A DNA stretch of 64,000 nt, from the NCBI GenBank assembly GCA_028564705.1, contig JAPXFQ010000166.1, positions 372,001 to 436,000 on the forward strand. Direction: 5' to 3'. Position numbers and translations under genes: made by a program. The notes under the pieces were generated by a model that was not told where the DNA came from, did no database searches, and saw only the letters and a program-made list of their open reading frames with translations. This document shows, piece by piece, positions 27,701 through 39,095 of this stretch (its first letter is position 1; each line of letters opens with the position of its first letter). This DNA comes from Apricaphanius iberus (lineage: Eukaryota > Chordata > Actinopteri > Cyprinodontiformes > Aphaniidae).

Positions 27701-30700
27701 ATTTAATACATCCTGCTGACACACAAACTAATAATGAATGAGAGTTAATGTAATGTTAAAGTTCTTGTTGCTTGATACAACTTTACTGTATTTAGCCATA
27801 ATTTTGTTATATTCTTCTTTATTGCATGTATATTGTTCTCTCTAAAGCACTTTGACATCCAATAGATTTTATATTCTTCCCAATCCAACACAATACACAG
27901 GTAAGAAATAATGTTCTCAGGATTCTTTTATCTCTACATCAAAGTTTTTGTCAAACTTGACAGTTGTTACTTTTTCTAATTGTTCTTTTCATCGACTTTT
28001 GAGTACAAAATAATAACCTAGCCAATGTTTATAACCTGTTGCTGCCCATGTTTTTTCCAAAAAGTCAGGTTTTGATCTTTCGATAATCGGATAAGATATA
28101 AAGTTTGGAAACTCATCTTTTCTATAGTATTTTAATTTTTATAGTTATCCAAACTTCAAAAATGACAGAAAAAATCCCAGACTTTTCAAGACTTCCCAAG
28201 ACTGTAAAGAAACCCTGTCAGTCATAATGTTATCTGGTGTAAATTCAATATAAAAATGAAGTTTTAAGAAACAAAACCATGTATTAGACACTTGTGATTT
28301 AAAACTGCTCTGGCCAAAAACACAACTTGAAAGCTTTTCCTAGCAGACAGTAACCCTGTTCAGTGGAGTATAGCTTGATGAAGGATCAGAGATATGTTAA
28401 ATATTTTGTTGCAAAACCCTAACAAGAACAGAGGTTACATAAAATGAACATTTTGTTTTCTCACTATAAATTATCATTAAACTGTTAAACAAACAAACTT
28501 GATTATCTCATAAAAGTCAAATAATCTTTTTTAAACAAGTCATTGATGGAAGCTTTATAAAGACAAATCAACCTGTTTTTGTTGCTTGTATGCACATTTA
28601 TATATAAAGCATTACTGATACTTTAATTTCTAATTAATTATAACCAGAAGTGTATTTCTTCAAGCATGTTTATTTCTATTACTACATTTAAAATAGGCAA
28701 TAGGTTTGACCAAATAAGCTATGCTTTCCCACTTTGATCTGAACTGTGGACAAGTTTGTTTATCAAGCTAACCTGATTAAAGATTATTCAGTTTCCAAGG
28801 TGGCCTTGCTGGGGCTGATAAGTTCACTTTAAGTATGTTGCACAAATGTCAACATTTGTCATATCACAGTATCAAACTAGACAAACACGTTTAAGTCTGT
28901 CAAGAAAATTCGGTTTAGGCCAATCCGGTATATTTCAATAATGGTAAAATCCGATTCTAATACAGTTCATTCAAGTTTTATTGCAGAATGGTAAAAAGTG
29001 TTCTATCTAAGAAAGACCAGCTGATTAAATTGGGTTATTGACTTTGCAGTGATCCCTGATCCTTAGCAAGCATATTGCAGTCAAGTAGAACAAATCCCTT
29101 TAAGAGGAAGAAACCTCCAGCAGAACCAGGTTTACTATTAAATTAAACCTACTGTAAATTTGCAGGTGTAAGTATACTGAATGATAAAACTTATATTCAT
29201 TTGAAATACGAATGCTGTGATAAGTAGTTTTTTAAGTTTTGGCCTTTTTGCTTGGTCCCTAAAGAGTTATTTAGGTGTAGCTTCATATGCAAAAGTTCAG
29301 CAAAGTTTCAGATGCCAAATTCTACCCAAAAAGGTCATCCTGGTAGGAACTTTAAGGACTTAGGAAGAAGGCAGCTGAAATTAAGGAAAATATGTTTCCA
29401 TGGAAAACAGTGAACCTGTAAGTGAGGATAGTTAAACAATTTACATCCTGTGATTGATCAAACTGTTTCTGTCACTGTATAATAAACAAAACCCATGCAG
29501 TTCATTAAATGAGACTCTGTAGTTTTATTTTTGATGTACTGTATATAACCACCCTTAATACCATCAGATACACTAGGCCAAGGATGCCCAAAGTCAGTCC
29601 TCAAGGGCCGTTATCCAAGAAATTTTAGTTCTTTCCCTGGTTCGTTGCACCTGAATCAATGATGGCAACGTTAGCAGGCCATGCTGAGAAGTAAGTTGGA
29701 ACATTGTAATCAGCTGTGTTGGAGCACAGATACATCTAAAACTGGCAGGACACAGGCTCCTGAGGACTGGAGCTGGACAAACCTCCCCTAGGCCCAGCGT
29801 CTGAGTATTTCTGCAGATGACAGGTTTCCCGCTCATATACTGGTAGCGCAGAGCCAAAATCTCCAAGTCCGTCTAAAGCTTTGATTCCATGTTTTTTCTG
29901 ACACTTATCTGTGTCCTTTGTGCTTTTCAGATCATCACCAGGAGGCTTCCATGCCTAATTCTCTCTTCAAACCTGAAAGTTTACCTGATCTTGGGTTAAT
30001 CTTCTGTCTCGTCTTCCATGGTTGTCTTCCACTGATTTCCAGCCCATACTTCTACTTGCCTGCCTCCTCTCAAACCCTGTCAAAAGAAATACCCCACGGA
30101 TCCTCCTCCTCTTACAATCGCTCACACCTCCGGACTTAACCTCCCCTTCATGTCTAAGTCCACCACCCATGACTGCAAGTGAAACATTCAAGCAGCAAAA
30201 CGTTCCCTTCGTTCCACTCTGCCACTTCACTAATCATCTCCAAATTTTCCAGATACCAAGCTGGTTCCAAAAGTAATTAAACTTCTCATTCTCTACTCCA
30301 TTTATTAAAAAATAAAAAAAATAAAATAAACTTTACAATTCTATTCTGGTGGCCAAGTTTGCTGACAGCCTTAGGACTTACCTGAGGCGGAGAGTTAAGC
30401 TTCCTGTCCATATTGGCCCAAGATCGACTGCCCTCCGACAGACCAGGCTTCCTACTCAAACTCCTCCGCTTCAGGTCAACATCCTCGTATGGATTCTCCT
30501 TCTCTGTATAGACAAAGAAAACAGTCTTTCAGTACCAAAAGGTAGTAGCTCGTTGTGAAAAGAAATAGGTTTTCATTCAAAGACAGATTAGACTGAGGGG
30601 TCAAAGTGGGCAGTAAAAACTTTTAGGGCATAATGGGGCCCTCCATTTGGACAGTCTGAAAACAGATGAGTCATGGAAGGTAAGTCAAAGGTCATCTCCA

Positions 30701-33700
30701 GCTGATTCATATGAACGCCCTATTCTCAACAGTTATGTTGGCAGCAGGCCTTACAGAACCCCATGGCCTCACTGAAACCTGTGGACATAGCGCAACCGGT
30801 GAGTCACAGTCCAGGCATGCAGCATGTCTGCGAGGGAAGAGGAGGGTCTACTCCTTAGGGATTTTAGCAAAAAAAGTTTGCTTCAGACATATTTTGAAGA
30901 ATAAGTGAATATCTTTCACAACCCATTTAATACATCCTGCTGACACACAAACTAATAATGAATGAGAGTTAATGTAATGTTAAAGTTATTGTTGCTTGAT
31001 ACAACTTTACTGTATTTAGCCATAATTTTGTTATATTCTTCTTTATTGCATGTATATTGTTCTCTCTAAAGCACTTTGACATCCAATAGATTTTATATTC
31101 TTCCCAATCCAACACAATACACAGGTAAGAAATAATGTTCTCAGGATTCTTTTATCTCTACATCAAAGTTTTTGTCAAACTTGACAGTTGTTACTTTTTC
31201 TAATTGTTCTTTTCATCGACTTTTGAGTACAAAATAATAACCTAGCCAATGTTTATAACCTGTTGCTGCCCATGTTTTTTCCAAAAAGTCAGGTTTTGAT
31301 CTTTCGATAATCGGATAAGATATAAAGTTTGGAAACTCATCTTTTCTATAGTATTTTAATTTTTATAGTTATCCAAACTTCAAAAATGACAGAAAAAATC
31401 CCAGACTTTTCAAGACTTCCCAAGACTGTAAAGAAACCCTGTCAGTCATAATGTTATCTGGTGTAAATTCAATATAAAAATGAAGTTTTAAGAAACAAAA
31501 CCATGTATTAGACACTTGTGATTTAAAACTGCTCTGGCCAAAAACACAACTTGAAAGCTTTTCCTAGCAGACAGTAACCCTGTTCAGTGGAGTATAGCTT
31601 GATGAAGGATCAGAGATATGTTAAATATTTTGTTGTAAAACCCTAACAAGAACAGAGGTTACATAAAATGAACATTTTTTTTTCTCACTATAAATTATCA
31701 TTAAACTGTTAAACAAACAAACTTGATTATCTCATAAAAGTCAAATAATCTTTTTTAAACAAGTCATTGATGGAAGCTTTATAAAGACAAATCAACCTGT
31801 TTTTGTTGCTTGTATGCACATTTTTATATAAAGCATTACTGATACTTTAATTTCTAATTAATTATAACCAGAAGTGTATTTCTTCAAGCATGTTTATTTC
31901 TATTACTACATTTAAAATAGGCAATAGGTTTGACCAAATAAGCTATGCTTTCCCACTTTGATCTGAACTGTGGATGTAACTAGCACAGATGTGGCTACTG
32001 TTCTATAGATGCTCCTAGAACAATAAATTATGTTGTGAAAAAGAAACGAAAGACCACTGCAGCTCAACCTGCAGCTTTCACTGATGTCACCTGGCACAGG
32101 ACCAACATTAATAAAGAGCGACCTTGTGTAAAGCTGCAGTTCGTTTCTATTCAGACGTGCTCTGAGAACAGTTTTTTTGGCAATGCCTGAAAAAAAGGTT
32201 GTGAGAACAAGAAAGAACCGCAGTGAAGAACAAAAACAGAGCCAGATGGAATAAAAACGCACGAAGGGAACTTTTATAGGAAAGACAATCAACGCTATCT
32301 GTCAGTGGAGTTAACAAAAAAAAAGTATCTTTGTGGTAGCAGTGGCTGAACTTCCTGAGCATATTAATGGAAAACCCGATGAACTCCAACAAAGAAGGAG
32401 TGTTTTGGAAACATCTGGGAGTAAAAATACAGCCAGAGTTTCGTTCACTTATCTATTCTTAGGTTAATTATTGTCACACACAGACAGTGTGAACTGACAA
32501 AGGCTCCTCCAAGCGTCATGTTGGCTCTCACAGTAAATTTGCTGAGGGGAGTAATCGTCTGTGCATCGTTAACGCTGAGGAGGAGAAAAAGAGCGCTCAG
32601 TCTGGCCCCACGTTTTGGTGCAGCTCCATTAAACTGGAGCAATACGGTAATGAGAGCCTGCTGGGAAAATAACATGTCTCTATGGCTACTTATATGTTGC
32701 AGGGTACTAATCTACTCCTCTGATTACAAACATCTCTCTGACACCCTCCCAGACACAGTATTATGTAGGCAGTGAACACACCTCTGCTGCATGCTGGGAT
32801 TGTACATTTCTGCGTACACAATGGACGCTGTGGGCGGGGCTCGGCCCAGAACAAACTATACCGACAATGTTGGTATCAGCTTACACCATGAAGGACATAA
32901 AAAAGAGAGCTAGATTACAGATGCTCTTTTGTAAAGGAAAAATGGTGGGGTCGGAAAACGAGTTCAAGCTTCGGAAAAGAACAATAAACCTTCAAACTTT
33001 TAGTAAAACATGTAAAGAAGTTTCATAAGAAAGTGTTTAGGAATTTAGTTTCAGTACCTTGCAAAAGTACTCAAACCAAAACTTTTCCACATCTTGTCAT
33101 GCTAAGACTAAAATCTTCATAGTGATTTATTGGGTTATTATATGAAAGTAGTTTATAACTAGATGTTTTCTTAGATTTCTAATTAATAATCTGAAAAATG
33201 CCTGGTGAATTTATAATGCAATAACACATTCAGGTCTATGGGGTGTGTCGACAACCTTTCAAATCTAGAAACTGAGATCTTCACAATAAAGTTCAAATTA
33301 AGTCAGATTTGATAAAGTGCCTCTGTAGTCAACAATTGTAATAGCTTGCAGCAGATTCTCAAATAGATGTAGCACTTGACTAAACTTTGATCCAAACCAT
33401 TCCATTGTAGCTCTGGCTGTATGTTTAGGGCCACAGCTCTGCTGGCAGGTGACCCTTCACATCAGTTTCAGGTTTCCTCCAGTACTGTCCTTTGTTTAAC
33501 TTAATTAATCTTATCATCAAATCTGATCAGCGTCCCTATCCCTGAATATATTTTGAAGAAATCGTCTCCATAGTATGATACTGAACGGCGACAAAATGGA
33601 GATTGGGCTCAGTGTAATTTCCTATGGCATTTTTTAAAAGATAAGATTGAATAGCTGTCTTTTTGCCTGAGTTGCAGCATCAGTAGTTTACTTATCCAGA

Positions 33701-36700
33701 TTTTCACATCTAAGTTCTACAGCTCCCCCAGATATCCTATGGTGGAAAATCATATCATGTTAGGTTTGCTGTTTCCACTATTACGGTGTAATAATCTTAC
33801 ACTACTTTAAACTTCAAAACTTTTTTCCTGGCCTAACTTCTGTGTTCCCTGGTTTCCATGATGCTGTTTTTTCATGAATGTTCTCCAAGAATCCTTTGAG
33901 GTCTTTTTTTATACTGACATTTAATTACACACACGGTCTGTTTACTAATAAAACGGTTTCTAAACACAGTTGGTAGCACAAGCTTTGTTTTAGGGGTATC
34001 AGAGTAAAAGGGAGATGAAAACAAACAGAAATGTTCCCTTTTAATAGTAAAACATTTTAAAGAAATCTATGATTTTCCTTCCACTTCAAAATCATGCACT
34101 ACTTTAACTTGATCTATCACATACATTCTTAACAAAAGACTTTGAAACACGTTGAACTTGGTGGGTGTTTTTTTACAAAATTTGAAATGGCTCAATACTT
34201 TGAATACTTTTGCAATATACAGTATATCTTGCTATGAAGGGCTGCAAAAACCTAGGTTTGTCAATGCATGCCAAGGTAAATCCTCCCACATTTGTTTACA
34301 AGCATGAGACCAGACACTTTTATCACTGCTGTACAGATTCAGGATCCATGATCATCGCCTAAGCAAACATCACTCATCGGCACTCCATTCATCAACCACA
34401 CTGGTTAAAGCCACTTGAAAAGTCCTTTAAGAGAACAATCTACCATCTGCTTGTAATAACACAAAAGGCTGACACTCCATAGGTAAACACCTAACATCAA
34501 ACACAAGTGCCAGAACAAGAAATGATTGCAGATTATGAGAACAAGATGAGTTTTCCTGGTGGAGATCAGAACATATTTGGATCAACTATGGCGCTTTATA
34601 TTAGACACAAAAAGGATCATGGAAAAGTTTATAAGGTGGTGGGTTGACCAAAAAGAATTTATCAAACTCGAAAGCACCACATACTGTATATTACCTCAAA
34701 CTCATTTTCTGTGCCCGCTGAAACCTGTTCATACCATGGGTTTTTCCCAGCAGTCAATAGGCAACCGGCCAGGTTTGTACCCAACCAAATATCCATACTT
34801 ACACCCAGCTGCAAATTGAATCACAAATTAAGCAGAGGTGATGTTCTTTGGACTCCAGGAGGAAAGCAGAGGACTAACCAGAAGAAAATCCTGCCATGCG
34901 TGTAGAGAACATGTAAGCTCCACATAGGAGGAACCCAGGTTAGACTTTAACCAGATATCTTCTAAATGTGAGCTTTGTTGTGCTTTCAGTTTTGTTGTTA
35001 GCTTTACTGTAATGTTATAATTTTCCAAATACCAAACTGTCCCCCATACTGTTGGGTTTACATGTTTGGTTCCCAAAACACCGCTTTGTTAAAGCCTTCT
35101 TTTTGTTGTTGTTGTTGTTCTTTTTTGTAATTCCATAGTTTCATGTTTGCTTGTTGTTTTTTTTTCAATTTTTTGTCTTGTCACGTATTTTGTAGTTCAA
35201 AGCCATCTCTGGGTACATTCTCTGTGGCACCGTTTTGGTCAAGCATAAACACGGCCAAGAGAATGTCTCCAATCTGCAAAGTCTAACCCTCAGAGCGTTG
35301 GACGAACAATGGGAGCTTTGTTAAGATTCACAAGAAAATCGGTCATGCCCTGACACTCCAGCACTGCACAGCCTCAGCAGGAGAAAAAAAAAAAAAAAAA
35401 AAAAAGACACTTATGAGCAAGCAATGGACTAGGAAGTAATGACATGCTTGCACATAAAAAAACAGCCCTTATTTGGTATAGTATAGTTAGTATACACAAA
35501 ACTTCAGAGAAACAATGCTTTTTTCTGCATGTGAAACCCAAGCTACATCATGAGCCTGTGCGCTTCCACTGACACACATTTTCACCGCATTGAAAATGCA
35601 CCGGGGGAGTCGGCAGCTGAACTGGGCAGAAGGCCTGGGGTCATTTGCTAGTGGAAAGGAATTTGGCTTTTCAACATGTTTGGCATTTCATACACACATC
35701 ATCTCTGAGAACAAACTGATGAATTCTTCAAAGCTCTGCAGCTACCCCAACAAGTTTGATCTAGTGTCTCTGATACGGATTAAAGCAGGTTAATCAACAC
35801 ATTAGTTAGCAGGTGTGATACAATATGATCGTATTTTTATTGGAAAGCAGATTGTTAAAAATGTAATTATTAGACTGTAACTCTGTGCATTGCCATTAAT
35901 CTTACTCTAGAGTGTTGACAGACTGAACCCGTAATGAGAGTTTTAAACCCGGAATGTCTTCAGGAGGAAGATAAATCAGCATGTTGTCTACCAAACTTTA
36001 AATATCAAGCGGCCTGCATAAGCCTCACCAACCATCTCAAACTCACACAGAAAAAAATCAATTATTTTGCAGCTTTTGTAGCTATCTTTTAATGTACGCT
36101 GTTAGAATCCTTTATTCATAATAAATAAAGGATTTTATTAGTCCTCTAATTAACTTCATCAACATATGTGGGCCATTTCTCACGTGTTGCAGTTGAAGCT
36201 GAATACCCAAAGAGCCTCAATTTAGAGAAACGGTTCAGTTCTAGCTAAAAACTGAACCTAAAGGGCTGGTTTCTAAAAGAAGATTCATGTCATCGTATGA
36301 TTCTGATCTAGAAAATTCATTGAATTTCATGTAATTCCTTTCTGTAAGGCTTTACGCCTCCTAGTTCTACTTTTCAACATAATCTGTCATTAACTTCATA
36401 TTGCTAACGTTATAATTGTGTTTTTGAAGCACTTTGCATTTTACAACTGGTCTTTATTTAAAGCAAGGCAATAAGTAAAGGACAGTAGGGGTCAGATTTA
36501 GGGTTAGTTAAACCCCAGACATCCACAATGAGGATTAATAGTCTCCATAAATGGTTCATCTACACAACCCCTCAGACATGCAACGCACCAAATCTTGTAG
36601 CAGTATGACAATTTTCTTGATAATTATTTTACTAGTATTAAAGGGAAAAAATGACAGTGCTGTCTCGGACATTGTGTCCTTGGGCAAGACATTTTACCCG

Positions 36701-39032
36701 TTGCCTACTGGTGGTGGTGAGAGAGCCGGTAGAGCCACTGTCTGACAGCCTCGCCTCTGTCAGTGCACCCCATGGCATCTGTGATTACAACATAGCTTGC
36801 CATCACCAATGTGTGAATGTGTGCGTGAATGTGTGAAAAACTGGATGTAGTGCGAAGCTCTTAGGGGTCCGTATGGACTAAATAAAGCACTATACAAGTA
36901 CAGGCAACTTATCATTTACAATTACTAACAATATTTGTGTTACAAACAACAACAACAGCAAAAAAATAAAAGAGACAATGTTAAGCAGAACAAACATAAG
37001 TAGTTTCGGATTCAAAGATGCTTCAACATAAATGCCACAAAAAAAGATTGTTAATCTTTTTTTTAAGCTCGAGTGGTTATAAAATGGTGGAAATCCAGTT
37101 TGGGAAAGGCCCCACTTAGTTTTTGTTTTCAATTTTTGAAAGGTGGCAAATATAGGAGATATGTCTGATCAGTGGTTTAAAAATATGAATAAAATGTTGC
37201 CAATCAGAAAATCACCTCTGATCCATTTTATGTTGATCAGCTGAATGAGGTATATCTAGGCCAATAGCCCCGGTACCATGGTAATAAAAAAGTGAAAGTC
37301 TGAAACCAGATGAATTTTCATCATACTGATCCAGCGATGTGGAAAGCTTTTAATGAGACAGACAAAACATTCAGTGCCGTGGTGTGTAGTTGTTGAAAGA
37401 CCCAAATCTGAGGTAGTGCTAATTAAATATTAAGAATAGTGAAACAAGAAATATTTACAGAAGAGGTTGGATGAGAACAGGACATGAAAGTGGGGTGAGC
37501 ACAAAGACACCAGCAAAGAACAATGAGAAGCAAGGAGCTAAACACTGATGGGTGAATAGTTACATAGAAACATGGTAAGTAAAATCAGGAGAATGCTAAG
37601 GATAAGTACTGAGCAGGAAGGTGAGGAACGCTGACAATAAAACACATTATTAACACAGAGCGACCAGAACCTAAACATACATCACGTTGCTGCACACTGC
37701 CAGGTACTGCTTCTGTTTGGAAACATATTACCTGGAACCAAAAGAACCACCATCCTTCACACTTATTACGGTATGGCTATAGATGAACATAGCAAATTCA
37801 GCTGCACTTACCTATGTCCTCATAGGCATTCTCCTCTAAAGTGCTTTTGGAACTTGGTCGACTCTTTGGGTCTGTGGTCAGAGCTCCATTCTCTGTGGGG
37901 GAGGAAGGGTACGAAGACGGCAGGCTGGCAGCATCCTCCGACTCACATGACTCTCTGAGCAGCAGTTAGAGAGGTAAAAACAAACAGAGGGCCATAAGTA
38001 AAGCTAAAAATATTTAAAGTCAGTCAGTCCTAAAATTAAGTACTCAAATAAAACGTACGAGGAGAAACTCGTACAACTGGACTATTTAAACAAAACAGTC
38101 CAGATGGGGTTGTTTAACTCCTCCAGCAGGTGGTTTTATCCCCCAACAACCCTAAAACTAATTACAAAACAAGAAATTCTACATTAAGCATATGCTTCAA
38201 ACATGTGGACAATTTAAGAAAAGTATTATCTTTGAGGCCTCACTGTACCCCATGGAGAACACATCACTTGTCAAGTAACTGCAGAGAATGATAGCTGGGC
38301 TACATTTCTTCGGAAAATCTACTGTATCTTTAGCCTGGGTGCCAGCAGAATTCCCGCCCACAAGATGGTCTGGAAGTTCGGTCTGGCGTTCCTCCGTTAA
38401 GGAGCAATTATGCCCGAACAAGATCTGTTCGGACCAATCAAATCGGGCTTACGATGATTGACAGGTGAACAACAGTAACGTCATCAACCACGTCACCAAA
38501 TAGCGCCTAGGTTGAATTTGTTTACAACAACGATGGCTGCCGCTGGAGAACTGAGATGTGTAGATTCTGCCATCGACTTTGTTCTAGAGATATCGACAGC
38601 GCATTAATTTTAAAAGAGGAATTTTAAAAGAGGAACAGATAACGTCTGTTGCTTTGCAGAGGAACATAGCACACTTCCGTTGCTCTGATTGGTTATAGGT
38701 CTATCCAATTGAGTGCAGAGGCTTTTTTTTCCTGGTTCGGTTAAAACAAGCTCCATAATCACAGCCCAATGGAGCAGTATCAGACTCACATTTTGATTAG
38801 AATTGAGTATGGCTACGTCAGGCTACTGTATCTTTACAAGAGGCCATCGACAGTAGGGATGTGTATTGGCAAGAATCTGGCAATACGATATGTATCATGA
38901 TACAAACGGGACGATACAATATATAGGGATATATCACGATGCTATAAGCATACTTGCCAACCTTGAGACATCAGAATTAGGGAGACTTTCAAAAGTGGAG
39001 GTTGGGGTGTGGGGTTTTTGAAAAAAAATAGA

Positions 39033-39095
<63 letters not shown>

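Larger units (their letters stand above)
26660..30381 (-). other. dennd2a intron 5 (3.7 kb)
   Basis: It contains the left copy of the 1.16-kb duplication (27591-28750) and a foldback MITE (29577-29790). The remaining AT-rich sequence shows nothing recognisable. Confidence 0.75.
30504..37811 (-). other. dennd2a intron 4 (7.3 kb)
   Basis: It holds the right copy of the 1.16-kb duplication (30815-31974), a Tc1-like element of 1.17 kb (33052-34223), a poly-A run near 35383-35404 and a 5'-truncated SINE (36645-36922). No other recognised content. Confidence 0.75.

Noticed and set aside
32147..32675. Leu/Phe-rich minus ORFs that look membrane-like
   Set aside because: They lack splice context and any family pattern; hydrophobicity arises from T-rich sequence.
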